A stretch of DNA of 46,703 bases from Rhodothermaceae bacterium (GTDB lineage: Bacteria > Bacteroidota > Rhodothermia > Rhodothermales > Bin80): the NCBI GenBank assembly GCA_009841335.1, contig VXLY01000113.1:1-46703 (forward strand), written 5' to 3'. The notes beneath the pieces are model-generated. The model worked only from the letters and a program-made list of their open reading frames with translations. It was not told where the DNA came from and ran no database searches. The translations under genes were made by a program, and so were the position numbers. Below are positions 8,750-16,924 of the stretch, in pieces (the first letter of the stretch is position 1; each line of letters starts with the position of its first letter).

Positions 8750-9048
8750 GATGTATTCTTTTTTGTTGTTTCCCAGCGAACCTTGGCCTCCAGCTCCTGC
8801 AGGTAGGTCTGTTGTTTGGTTTCGTACTCGTTGGAGATGGCCTTGAGTTTCGGATCAATCACAAGGTGTACCAGAATGGTCAGCACGATACCGATAGCCA
8901 ACATGATGTACCCGGATACTTGTAGCAGTATTGACAATGCGGCTCCTAGGGTTACGAGCACATAGCATGCGGGAGACAGGATGATGGCAATCCAGTCTTC
9001 TTTTGTCCATTCGTCGGCTTCGTTGGCCGACCAGTTTCGACGAATCAT
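8746..9048 (-). CDS. 100-residue two-helix membrane protein, putative symporter accessory subunit
   Basis: The N-terminal part (MIRRNWSANEADEWTKEDWI) is charged. It is followed by two hydrophobic segments at about residues 21-41 and 44-64, then a charged, coiled-coil-like tail (ISNEYETKQQTYLQELEAKV). The start overlaps the symporter stop as ATGA (9045-9048) and the stop overlaps the next gene in the same manner. The layout resembles small integral proteins paired with sodium:solute symporters (for example the DUF997 and DUF4212 types), but I cannot assign it to one of those families by sequence. Confidence 0.72.
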   Translation of the reverse strand: MIRRNWSANEADEWTKEDWIAIILSPACYVLVTLGAALSILLQVSGYIMLAIGIVLTILVHLVIDPKLKAISNEYETKQQTYLQELEAKVRWETTKKNTS

Positions 9049-10682
9049 GGGGCTTTTGGGTAAGTGTCTGATGGACGACTGGCCTGGTCCGCACCGGGCA
9101 TCGCCTCACCGTTGGACATGATCAGACCACGTCTTTCTGCTTCGCGCCGAACAGGTCCCCACCAACCGATGGGGCGTGACATCACATAATAGTGAACGAG
9201 GTGATCCATAGGTTCAGACTTTGTGAGTAGCGTGACCGGAAAGTATACCATCGCGCCTAGGATCATGAGAATCCAGAACTGCTGATAGTCTAACAGGTGG
9301 GGGATCAGATTCAATTCTGGCAGTATCCAAACAACAAGCCAACTGAATCCCAGGTTGGCGATCCAGGAGGACAGGTATCCCCAGGCGTTGAAGCGCCACC
9401 ACACAACCTGCAGGATATTGGGTAGCCAGATACCTGCAGCCATGATCCAGAGTGCAAAGATGAGCCACGACGTAATATCTTCCATAATGAGGCCATAGAA
9501 GAAGGACCCTAGAAGCAATATTCCAGTGGATATCCGGCCAACTTGCACCAACCGCTTTTCACTTGCCTTTGGATTGACGTAGTGCTGGTAGAGGTCACGC
9601 GTGGCGTACAGAGCACCCAGGTTGAGGTGTGACGAAATCGTTGACAGGTGAATCGCGAGAATGGCAGCAAAGAAGAAGCCAAGCATGCCCGCGGGCAGAT
9701 AGTCGAATCCGAGTCGGAACCAACCCATCTCGTATTCACTCTGGTCTGTGATGGCCGGGAAAAGGACGAAGAACGCCAGAATGGCGACGGCCCAGACAGA
9801 GTTGCGAACGAGGCCAATAATGGTTCCCCACCAGATACTGTAGCTTGCATCACGTACAGTTTTCGCGGATTGGATGCGTTGGGCCTCCACATACCAGTCA
9901 ATGGTAGTCCCCATCCCGAAGCCTCCCAAAAAGGCAATCATCATCATGGTGATGAACCAGGCGATCGGGAAGTCTCCAGACCACCACCCTGTAAAAGCAA
10001 ACGGGTTAATACGATCAAGCTCTCCGAGTACAGCCAGTTTATCCAGGATTCCCGTTGGGCCGCCGGCGATATGAATGCCCCATACAGAGACGATAATAAT
10101 GACCAGGAAAGCAATCACGCCCTGTTGGAAGTCGGCCATTACGACCCCCCAGTATCCGGCTGCTAGCACATATATGGCGCACAGCAGAGAAAAAACTACC
10201 AGTCCGATCCAGGTTGGCCACGCAAACAGGTACTCGCACACACGTCCCATGGCAATACCAACCCAGCCCAGCACAAACATATTCATAAAGAATTGCCATC
10301 CGGCCATCCAGCCGCGTAGCAACTCGCTGCCGAGGCCGGTGAAGCGCACGACATTCCATTCGGCCTGTGTATAGGCTAATGATCGTCGGAATATCCGCGT
10401 AGATACAAATGCACTGATAGCCGCCCAGCCGCAGAAGAAGGTGTACCAGATGCCGGCCATCCCATTTTTGTAGATCACTCCCGTGATCCACATGGGGGTA
10501 TCGGTAGCCGTGTGCGTGGCATATACACTACTGGCGGGTAGCCACCAAGGCAATCCTCGCCCTGCCAGAAAGAAATCAGACTCCGAACGTTTGCCCAGTC
10601 GGTAGAACAGGATGCCGCTCCCGAGCATCAGCAAGAGAAAGAGTCCAACCCAAAACCAGTCCAGGAACGTGAATACTGCCAT
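9045..10682 (-). CDS. Sodium:solute symporter (SSS family)
   Basis: A 545-residue polytopic inner-membrane transporter with about 13-14 hydrophobic segments, as usual for the SSS family. The N-terminus has the family's first helix, then the loop YRLGKRSESDFFLAGRGLPW and the second helix region (PASSVYATHTATDTPMWITG). Transport is expected to be driven by sodium. It starts 47 bases after the 2-epimerase gene and is followed by three overlapping small membrane-protein genes. The neighbouring epimerase, DUF1080 protein and isomerases make a sugar or sugar derivative the most likely cargo. Confidence 0.92.
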   Translation of the reverse strand: MAVFTFLDWFWVGLFLLLMLGSGILFYRLGKRSESDFFLAGRGLPWWLPASSVYATHTATDTPMWITGVIYKNGMAGIWYTFFCGWAAISAFVSTRIFRRSLAYTQAEWNVVRFTGLGSELLRGWMAGWQFFMNMFVLGWVGIAMGRVCEYLFAWPTWIGLVVFSLLCAIYVLAAGYWGVVMADFQQGVIAFLVIIIVSVWGIHIAGGPTGILDKLAVLGELDRINPFAFTGWWSGDFPIAWFITMMMIAFLGGFGMGTTIDWYVEAQRIQSAKTVRDASYSIWWGTIIGLVRNSVWAVAILAFFVLFPAITDQSEYEMGWFRLGFDYLPAGMLGFFFAAILAIHLSTISSHLNLGALYATRDLYQHYVNPKASEKRLVQVGRISTGILLLGSFFYGLIMEDITSWLIFALWIMAAGIWLPNILQVVWWRFNAWGYLSSWIANLGFSWLVVWILPELNLIPHLLDYQQFWILMILGAMVYFPVTLLTKSEPMDHLVHYYVMSRPIGWWGPVRREAERRGLIMSNGEAMPGADQASRPSDTYPKAP

Positions 10683-10729
10683 AGAGAGATGTTTGACTCA
10701 AGTCGCGCCTAATTATAGGGCTTGGAACG

Positions 10730-11896
10730 TTAACTATTTCCAGAGGGCCAGTTGCGGAGGAGTTCCCAACAAAGCCATAAGGCTCGTGGAACATGGAAGC
10801 AGCCTTTGTATGGACCACCTTTGAAACGGTGAGTTACGCGCCCCTCCCGGTCGCAGTAGCCATACCATTCGCCGTGCTCCGGATCCACAAAATGGTCAAA
10901 AGTGTACGCATCCACTTTTCGAAAGGCGGCAAGGTCATCAGGAGCTGACGTAAGCGAATAATTGAGCAGGTGTGCGTAAAGAGCTTCGCAATGAGGCCAC
11001 CAAAGCTTCATGGACCACTCAAGCTGGACTGGACTGAATCCCTCTGCATCCATAAAGTAATAGAGTCCGCCATGCTCTTCGTCCCACCCGAATTCCTGGG
11101 CGCTTCGAATCATGTTTCGGGACGCGTCAATCATATCGGCGTATTCAGCTCTCAGGGCTGCCTGCTGCAGGAACCAGCCGGCCTCAATCGCGTGTCCGGG
11201 ATTCATCAGGCGTCCATCGGGTCCATCCAGACGACTACCATCCGGGGCCACGGATTCAAAGACATGATTGCCGTGTATATGCAATTGGATGCGCTTAAAG
11301 CAATCATTTATTTCGGATGAGCAGTCGGCATCAATCATGACCTCCTCGAGGAGGTTCAGCAGCATCATTGGCACAGCAAGCATTTGGGAAGGTGCCGAAC
11401 CCGCCAAGGCTGGACGTCCAACTTTCGACCAGTCATAAGCCCAAGTCCAGATACGTTCAACCATAAGCCTGGCCTCGTCCACCTGTGCGCGGTGATCCAT
11501 TGCACGACCATGTTCGGACAATGCCAATGCGTAAAAGCACTCCGTAAATATCTTACGCTGTTGATAGATGGGTTGGCCATCACTGGCAAGAGCAAAATAC
11601 ACACGCCCGTCAGGGCGCAGGGCATGATTTATGAGAAAATTCATACCGCCGGTGGCTAGTGAGCGCCACGAGTCACGCTGTTCAACGAGCCGATACAATT
11701 TGCTGAACATCCAGACCTGTCGTGCCAGGAGCCAGATATGTTTGGTGGTATCATAGACTGTACCGTCACGGTCGAGATTGTTAAAAAAGCCCCCGTGGAT
11801 CGGATCCGGGGAGTGCGTTTCCCAGAACGGAAGTACACGTTCAAAAAGCTCGTGCTCATATCGGGACTGCAGGTCTAGGCGTTCGTACTCAGTCAT
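10730..11896 (-). CDS. N-acylglucosamine 2-epimerase (AGE) family protein
   Basis: A 388-residue (alpha/alpha)6-barrel enzyme close to the usual 390-420 of the family. The two histidines used for proton transfer at C2 are in place: His235 in NPGHAIEAGWFL and His368 in KGCFHVPRAL. Other AGE signatures include HGGFFNNLDRDG and TKHIWLLARQVW. Family activities include epimerisation of N-acetylglucosamine to N-acetylmannosamine, cellobiose to glucosyl-mannose, and mannose to glucose; the motifs do not separate these firmly. No signal peptide is seen, so it is cytoplasmic. It is the first gene of the minus-strand cluster and precedes the symporter, consistent with working on the imported sugar. Confidence 0.88.
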   Translation of the reverse strand: MTEYERLDLQSRYEHELFERVLPFWETHSPDPIHGGFFNNLDRDGTVYDTTKHIWLLARQVWMFSKLYRLVEQRDSWRSLATGGMNFLINHALRPDGRVYFALASDGQPIYQQRKIFTECFYALALSEHGRAMDHRAQVDEARLMVERIWTWAYDWSKVGRPALAGSAPSQMLAVPMMLLNLLEEVMIDADCSSEINDCFKRIQLHIHGNHVFESVAPDGSRLDGPDGRLMNPGHAIEAGWFLQQAALRAEYADMIDASRNMIRSAQEFGWDEEHGGLYYFMDAEGFSPVQLEWSMKLWWPHCEALYAHLLNYSLTSAPDDLAAFRKVDAYTFDHFVDPEHGEWYGYCDREGRVTHRFKGGPYKGCFHVPRALWLCWELLRNWPSGNS

Positions 11897-12186
11897 AAAA
11901 AGGGCGGGAATTGATTACATCAAAGTGCCAAACTGAACGAGTAAATTCATTGGCATAGTGGGGTTCTCCATGACTTAGGAAGAGCTTATGAATTGCCGAA
12001 TTATTTTGTAATTTACATCAGGCTGTACGATTTGACTGTCGGTAATGATCGCGTGAACGCGCAAGTCTTTCGTGGCTGGGAGATTGAAGTCATGACTGAG
12101 AACAGCAGAGAGAGTGTCCGCGTCCGACCTCTTGCTACCCCCTGCCCTGCGGCCTTTGGCGGGGCCGAGATACCGATTCATTGACC
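11897..12186. other. Intergenic region between the divergent AGE operon and the tandem-HTH gene
   Basis: About 290 bases with no convincing gene. It must hold the promoter of the minus-strand AGE-symporter operon and that of the plus-strand tandem-HTH gene. The frame of the HTH gene stays open back to a TGA at 12097-12099 without an ATG. No clear Shine-Dalgarno precedes the ATG at 12187. Confidence 0.5.
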
Positions 12187-13266
12187 ATGAACATGCAGGA
12201 GCGCCAGGCAAGGAACCTTGCCATTGTCCGGGACCTCAGGGAGGGCATGAGGCGGACCGATGTAGCTCGTAAGTACGGATTGGCGCGGGAAATTGTAAGT
12301 CTGATCTCTAGTATGCAAAGCGAGGACAACCCTATCAGAAGAAAGGAGCGTGACCAGGCCATCGTACAGGACCTGCAGGAGGGCATGAAGCGGACCGATG
12401 TAGTTCGTAAGTACAGATTGGCCTGGGAGACCATAAGCCTGATCGCTAGAATGCACCGCGCGGATATGGCTATCAGAAGAAAGGAGCGCAGGCAAGAGCG
12501 CGACCAAGCAATCGTGCTGGACCTGCAGGAGGGCATGAAGAAGACCGATGCAGTCCAGAAGTACGGACTGACGTGGCAATACATAACCCGAATCGCTATT
12601 GAGCAAGGCGTGGGCATGGCTAGAATAAGAAAGGAGCGCAGGCAAGAGCGCGACCAAGCCATCGTACAGGACCTGCGGGAGGGCATGAAGGAGGCCGACG
12701 CGATCCAGAAGTACGGACTGACGTGGCAACGCATAACCCAAATCGCTATTGAGCAAGGCGTGGACATAGTTAGCATAAAAAAGGAGCACAAGCAAGAGCG
12801 CGACCAAACCATCGCGCAGGATCTGCAGGAGGGCATGACATCAGAGGAAGCGGCCACAAAGTACAGACTGACACCAGCGTACATCCGCAATATCGCCAGG
12901 GAGCACGTCCTGAGAAGGAAACGAGTTTCGGCCCAGGAACTTGAAGCCAGGGACCGGGCGGTTATGCAAGACTTAAAGGGGGGCATGAGCACCAAGGATG
13001 CGGCTCGAAAGTACGAACGGACGCAGGTACACATATTAACGATCGCCCGGAAACACGGCGTACGCCGGAGCGAACAGAATGCTCGGGGCCGCCAGCTTAG
13101 GGACCTCGCAATAGCCCAGGACTTGCGGGAGGGCATGAGCGTCAAGGAGGTTGTGACCAAGTACGGATTGAGCAAGGGCAGCATATACCGGATTTCTCGG
13201 AAGCAGGGCTTGGGACCGAGACGACGGGGACGTCCACCTAATTCCGCCCCCGCAGATCCGTCTTGA
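12187..13266 (+). CDS. Protein of seven tandem helix-turn-helix units with a C-terminal AT-hook
   Basis: A 359-residue protein built almost wholly of a repeated unit. Units begin at about residues 9, 55, 105, 155, 205, 255 and 305; the last six are spaced exactly 50. Each carries DLxxGM, then KYxL, then IxxI followed by Ala or Ser, as in HTH domains of the Hin-resolvase or Mor type. The four residues opening the presumed recognition helix differ between units: AREI, AWET, TWQY, TWQR, TPAY, TQVH, SKGS. Basic linkers such as RRKERRQE join them. The C-terminus RRRGRPP (about 345-351) is an AT-hook. I infer a multi-site DNA-binding protein. No enzymatic domain or signal peptide is present. The ATG at 12187 is preferred; 12193 is also possible. 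It stands alone between two sugar-related operons, as an inserted accessory gene might. I know of no named family with this architecture. Confidence 0.75.
   Translation: MNMQERQARNLAIVRDLREGMRRTDVARKYGLAREIVSLISSMQSEDNPIRRKERDQAIVQDLQEGMKRTDVVRKYRLAWETISLIARMHRADMAIRRKERRQERDQAIVLDLQEGMKKTDAVQKYGLTWQYITRIAIEQGVGMARIRKERRQERDQAIVQDLREGMKEADAIQKYGLTWQRITQIAIEQGVDIVSIKKEHKQERDQTIAQDLQEGMTSEEAATKYRLTPAYIRNIAREHVLRRKRVSAQELEARDRAVMQDLKGGMSTKDAARKYERTQVHILTIARKHGVRRSEQNARGRQLRDLAIAQDLREGMSVKEVVTKYGLSKGSIYRISRKQGLGPRRRGRPPNSAPADPS
12349..13248 (+). repeat. Six tandem in-frame repeats of 150 bp
   Basis: Units begin at 12349, 12499, 12649, 12799, 12949 and 13099, each 150 bp, with a shorter (138 bp) first unit at 12211-12348. 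Units 12499-12648 and 12649-12798 are the most alike at DNA level, sharing long stretches such as cagaagtacggactgacgtg, which points to a recent unit duplication. The flanking units are more diverged. Confidence 0.85.
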
Positions 13267-13268
13267 CA

Positions 13269-13301
13269 CGCTCTCTTAGACGGTGTAGATAGACGAGAGC
13301 G
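13269..13301 (+). terminator. Weak stem-loop just after the tandem-HTH gene
   Basis: A 7-bp perfect inverted repeat (cgctctc at 13269-13275 and gagagcg at 13295-13301) lies just after the stop codon. The loop is 19 bases and no T-run follows, so termination is only a suggestion. Confidence 0.25.
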
Positions 13302-13685
13302 CAACCACTACGCACAAGATCCCCTGTGCTTCCAGTCGCGTCGTATACCAATCCATACAATGCTCTTTATAATAAGCGCATTCCTGTCGCGGACTTTCTG
13401 GAGCTATTTAGTCATCCTTGGCAGGTCATGCACAATTCCCGCTTGCCCGGGGTCACAGTTGCGGTGCATTGTAGATGCACAATGCGATCGTCTTATAGTA
13501 CAGATTCTTGCCGATGGCGATAGGGTATCCAGATGTGGAAGAATATGTGTAAGTTTACACGGGTGTTTCCTTGGTGACTTGATAAGTGAACTAGTGCAGA
13601 TGCAGTTCAACCAGCCGGGAATAGTCCTACTGAGCGATCTAATTTAGATCATTCATCCGTCCAATGATACATATAGGGGTCAACC
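13302..13685. promoter_or_regulatory. Non-coding region upstream of the isomerase-dehydrogenase-transporter operon, with inverted repeats
   Basis: I see no convincing gene here. Two inverted repeats stand out: gcattgt/acaatgc around 13464-13485, and the near-palindrome gatctaatttagatc at 13636-13650, only 36 bases before the isomerase start. The second is well placed to be an operator for the operon at 13686-16670, but no regulator is identified. Confidence 0.35.
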
Positions 13686-14612
13686 ATGACTGATAGACGT
13701 AAATTCTTACAAACTGCAGCAGTTGCTGCCACGGGGCTTTCACTTGCCCCTGTAACTGTTTCCAAGCCGAGCGTGCGCCGTCCGAATCCGATTGGTGTTT
13801 CTACTTATTCGTTCTGGCGGTTCAATGGTCCGAAAGAGAACTATCCTATCGAAGATTGTATTGATCAGGCCGCGGAGATGGGATTCGATGGCATAGAGTT
13901 GCTTCACGTGCAGATGGCTTCTGAAGAGCCTGGATACTTACAGAGCCTGAAGCGCAGAGCCTTCGTTAATGGTTTGGATTTGATGGGCTTCTCTACACAC
14001 CAGGGATTTGTATCCCCGGAAGTACGGGTGCGACAGCGCAATATTAATGAGACCATTCGCCAGATTGAGCTCTGCTACGAACTTGGAATTCCAACCATGC
14101 GTCTCAACACCGGGAGGTGGGGTACCTCGGCGTCCTTTACAGCGCTAATGGATAACCGTGGGATAGAGCCACCATTGGAAGGTTACACAGACGAGGAGGC
14201 GTTTGGGTGGGTCATAGGTTCTATTGAACGATTGATCCCCAAGGCGGAGCAGTGTGGTGTACTTCTTGGGCTGGAAAACCATTGGGGGCTGGGACGTACG
14301 CCGGAGGGTGTACTCAGAATTGTCGAGGCGATTGACTCACCTTGGTTGAAGGTCACACTTGATACGGGCAATTTCCTGGAAGATCCATACGATAAGCTGG
14401 AAATGCTGGCGCCCCATACTGTATTGATGCAAGCCAAAACCTACTATGGTGGTGGAACATGGTACACGCTGGATCTGGATTATCCGCGTATAGCGGAGAT
14501 CATGCGTCGGCACAACTATGCCGGATATGTATCATTGGAGTTTGAGGGGAAAGAGAGTGAGCAGACTGCTATCCCGAAGAGCCTGGAGCTCTTGCGAAGT
14601 GCATTCAGCTGA
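13686..14612 (+). CDS. Tat-exported sugar phosphate isomerase/epimerase-like TIM-barrel protein
   Basis: A 308-residue member of the xylose-isomerase-like TIM-barrel superfamily. It starts with a twin-arginine signal (MTDRRKFLQTAAVAATG, Arg4-Arg5), so the folded enzyme is expected outside the cytoplasmic membrane. Barrel motifs include GFDGIELLHV, LLGLENHWG (metal-ligand Glu), VTLDTGNFLED (metal-ligand Asp) and GYVSLEFEGKE (final Glu). It differs from the Tat isomerase at 3704 in sequence and loop lengths, so it is a distant paralogue. The next gene begins 6 bases after its stop and the transporter follows 3 bases after that, giving a tight three-gene operon. Likely role: isomerising or epimerising an oxidised sugar. 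Confidence 0.87.
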   Translation: MTDRRKFLQTAAVAATGLSLAPVTVSKPSVRRPNPIGVSTYSFWRFNGPKENYPIEDCIDQAAEMGFDGIELLHVQMASEEPGYLQSLKRRAFVNGLDLMGFSTHQGFVSPEVRVRQRNINETIRQIELCYELGIPTMRLNTGRWGTSASFTALMDNRGIEPPLEGYTDEEAFGWVIGSIERLIPKAEQCGVLLGLENHWGLGRTPEGVLRIVEAIDSPWLKVTLDTGNFLEDPYDKLEMLAPHTVLMQAKTYYGGGTWYTLDLDYPRIAEIMRRHNYAGYVSLEFEGKESEQTAIPKSLELLRSAFS

Positions 14613-14618
14613 AGCTGA

Positions 14619-15566
14619 ATGCGTGCACTACAGTACACGAGCCCGTCTGAAGCCCGGTTGGTGGAGGTACCGGATCCAGATTGTCCAGCGGGAGGCCTGT
14701 TGCTGCAGGTTGAAGTAAGCGGTATTTGCGGCAGTGATATTCATTTTTGGCAGGATCGAGTTGGCGGATATCCTGCTGCCCCGGGGCATTCCGGACACGA
14801 ATGTGCGGGTGTGGTACTGGAGGGTACAGGCTTGGCGCCGGGTACGCGTGTATTGGCCTTGGCACCGGACTATGACGGTTTCGCGGAGCTGCTACCCGCT
14901 TCGCCCGAGTCTGTTATCCCAATTCCTGATGGTTTAACCCCCGAAAGGGCAGTACTTGGGCAGCAATTGGGAACGGTGATTTATTGCTGCCGCAAACTTC
15001 CCAATGTATTGGACGCAACCGTCGTTGTTGTCGGTCAGGGGCCTGCGGGGCTGTTATTTTCCATGCTGCTGAATCGAATGGGGGCGCGTAGAGTCATTGG
15101 CGTTGATGTGCAGGAATGCAGGCTCCAGACGGCTGCGAAAGTTGGTGTGTCTACGGTTATCCATGCAAAGAAGGAGGAGGTGGTATCTGTGGTACGAGCG
15201 CATACACAGGGGATGATGGCGGACCTAGTGGTGGAGGCGGTGGGAACTGCAGAAACAATCAATCTGTGTACTCACCTGGTTCGCAAACACGGACACATTG
15301 CATTATTCGGTGTACCTAAGACCAATGTTCTACCACTGGATGTTGAAGCCCTGTTGCGCAAGAATGTACACGTACATACCAGTGTGCTGGCGCAACACGA
15401 ACCGGGGTTACGGTCTTTCCGTCTTGCACTGGATATGATTGCTGGTGGCCGGTTGGATCCATGGCCATTGGTGACGCATCGGTTGCCATTCTGCCAGATC
15501 GTAGAAGGACTGAGGTTAGCATCAACACCGGATAGCGGTGCGGTCAAGGTGCTCCTGGACTACTGA
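14619..15566 (+). CDS. Medium-chain (zinc-type) alcohol/polyol dehydrogenase lacking the structural-zinc lobe
   Basis: A 315-residue cytoplasmic NAD(P)-dependent oxidoreductase of the MDR superfamily. Catalytic-zinc residues are visible: Cys37 in GICGSDIH and His60-Glu61 in GHE. The Rossmann motif is VVVVGQGPAGLL. Usual members have about 340-350 residues; the four-cysteine structural-zinc loop expected near residues 85-110 is absent, which accounts for the shorter length. It sits between the Tat isomerase (6 bases) and the membrane transporter (3 bases). Oxidation or reduction of a sugar or polyol is likely; the exact substrate is unknown. Confidence 0.85.
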   Translation: MRALQYTSPSEARLVEVPDPDCPAGGLLLQVEVSGICGSDIHFWQDRVGGYPAAPGHSGHECAGVVLEGTGLAPGTRVLALAPDYDGFAELLPASPESVIPIPDGLTPERAVLGQQLGTVIYCCRKLPNVLDATVVVVGQGPAGLLFSMLLNRMGARRVIGVDVQECRLQTAAKVGVSTVIHAKKEEVVSVVRAHTQGMMADLVVEAVGTAETINLCTHLVRKHGHIALFGVPKTNVLPLDVEALLRKNVHVHTSVLAQHEPGLRSFRLALDMIAGGRLDPWPLVTHRLPFCQIVEGLRLASTPDSGAVKVLLDY

Positions 15567-15569
15567 CCT

Positions 15570-16670
15570 ATGAGAGCGCGTCGTTTGGGGAGAGGGTTCC
15601 GGGCATATCTGTTACCGGGCATCGTTTTTCAGTCGGTTCTCATCGGAGGTGCATACGCAACCGGCCGAGAAATCGTAGAGTATGGGGCGCAGTACGGAGC
15701 TGCTGGTGTATGGTGCATTGTAGCATTGGGACTGGGATTTTCGGTGATGGCGGTACTTACGTTTGAGTTTGCCAGACGCCACCGCACGTATGACTACCGC
15801 AGTTTCATGCAATCGTTGGTGGGTCCATTATGGCCCCTGTTTGATGTCATTTATGCGGTAATGGTATTGGTAACCGTCGCGGTTGTGATCGCGGCTTCGG
15901 TTCGTGTTGCGGAATCGGTACTGGGTCTGCCGGAAGCACTGTCTATTGCTGTTGTAATCGTATTGGTGGTCGTTCTGGAAGTTGGAGGGCGACGTCAGAT
16001 TGAGCGTTTTAAGACACTGGGTTCGGTGGTACTTTATGTCTCTTTTGCGGTATTTGCGGGGGTTGTATTGGCAGTGACATGGGAAAATATTCACCATGTG
16101 TTTCAGGCTGCTCGAGAGGTAGAGATTCCCCAGATCGGAGTGCCTGCGCTACTTTTTGTTGGGGTTTTGTATGTAGGCTACAATCTGGGGGCCATGCCGG
16201 CCACCTTATTTGTGTTGGACGATCAGCACCGATTCCGGCACACGTTGCTAGCCGGCATCGTGACTGGCATTATGGCCACCGTGCCCTTCGTATTGACCTA
16301 TCTAGCACTTATGGGGCATTACGCTACAGGCGACGTACTATTGGCGGAGGTTCCTTGGCTGGAGATGCTGCCCGGTAGTCTGACTCCGGTATACGCAGTA
16401 GTAATTCTATGGACGCTTGTCGAAACGTCCACGGGCATGTTGCACGCTGTAATTCAGCGGGTAGACACGCACCTGTACAGCACTGGAAGGCGGCGCCTTT
16501 CTCGTATGCACACAGGGCTATTGACAGCGGCCATACTGTTAGCCGCCGTGGCGTGCTCCCGCTTTGGCATCATCGCATTAGTATCCCGCGGGTACGGGAC
16601 ATTGGCGTACGGATTCCTGCTGCTATTCGCAGCTCCGCTGCTCTTTCGTCTGCTCACACGCCGCCTGTAG
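15570..16670 (+). CDS. YkvI-like multi-pass membrane protein, putative transporter
   Basis: A 366-residue integral membrane protein with about ten hydrophobic segments. The first helix region (GIVFQSVLIGGAYATGREIV) has the broken, glycine-rich form of APC-superfamily (LeuT-fold) transporters, and the whole resembles the uncharacterised YkvI group. It follows the dehydrogenase by 3 bases and ends the operon. The operon suggests import or export of the sugar-type substrate, but homologues are functionally uncharacterised. Confidence 0.75.
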   Translation: MRARRLGRGFRAYLLPGIVFQSVLIGGAYATGREIVEYGAQYGAAGVWCIVALGLGFSVMAVLTFEFARRHRTYDYRSFMQSLVGPLWPLFDVIYAVMVLVTVAVVIAASVRVAESVLGLPEALSIAVVIVLVVVLEVGGRRQIERFKTLGSVVLYVSFAVFAGVVLAVTWENIHHVFQAAREVEIPQIGVPALLFVGVLYVGYNLGAMPATLFVLDDQHRFRHTLLAGIVTGIMATVPFVLTYLALMGHYATGDVLLAEVPWLEMLPGSLTPVYAVVILWTLVETSTGMLHAVIQRVDTHLYSTGRRRLSRMHTGLLTAAILLAAVACSRFGIIALVSRGYGTLAYGFLLLFAAPLLFRLLTRRL

Positions 16671-16711
16671 CAGAATCTCCTCTGACAGGCATTGGGGAAG
16701 AATGCAGAACC

Positions 16712-16924
16712 CTAGAGCAGGTCCACACTCTGGGCTTGGAACCCTTTGTTGCCACGGGTTACGTCAAACTCTACCCGTTGCCCTTCATCTAGTGATTTGT
16801 AGCCCTCCTTATTGACTTCAGAGTAGTGCACAAATACATCTTTATCACCGTTGTCACGCTGAATAAAGCCATAACCTTTCTCAGCACTGAACCACTTTAC
16901 GGTGCCCTGTTCGCGATCTTGCAT
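16712..16924 (-). CDS. Cold-shock domain protein (CspA family)
   Basis: A 70-residue single OB-fold nucleic-acid-binding protein, full length for the family. RNP1 is KGYGFI (residues 16-21) and RNP2 is VFVHYS (30-35); the opening [16 protein letters not shown] is diagnostic. Such proteins bind single-stranded RNA and melt secondary structure as chaperones, often at low temperature. It is monocistronic, convergent with the YkvI-like gene and divergent from the GMC gene. A 10-bp palindrome (gtcttaagac, 16935-16944) lies 10 bases upstream of the start, in the likely 5' UTR. Confidence 0.95.
   Translation of the reverse strand: MQDREQGTVKWFSAEKGYGFIQRDNGDKDVFVHYSEVNKEGYKSLDEGQRVEFDVTRGNKGFQAQSVDLL

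Noticed and set aside
9648-10166. 172-codon plus-strand frame inside the symporter gene
   Set aside because: Hydrophilic shadow of the hydrophobic symporter coding strand; no independent evidence.
12211-13248. CRISPR array
   Set aside because: The repeat is 150 bp, in frame, diverged, and has no unique spacers between short identical repeats.
12135-13304. 389-codon minus-strand frame opposite the tandem-HTH gene
   Set aside because: Its composition (many Ser, Arg, Cys and Met in a 50-residue echo) is explained by reading the complement of the repeat. The plus-strand product has a recognisable HTH pattern and an AT-hook.
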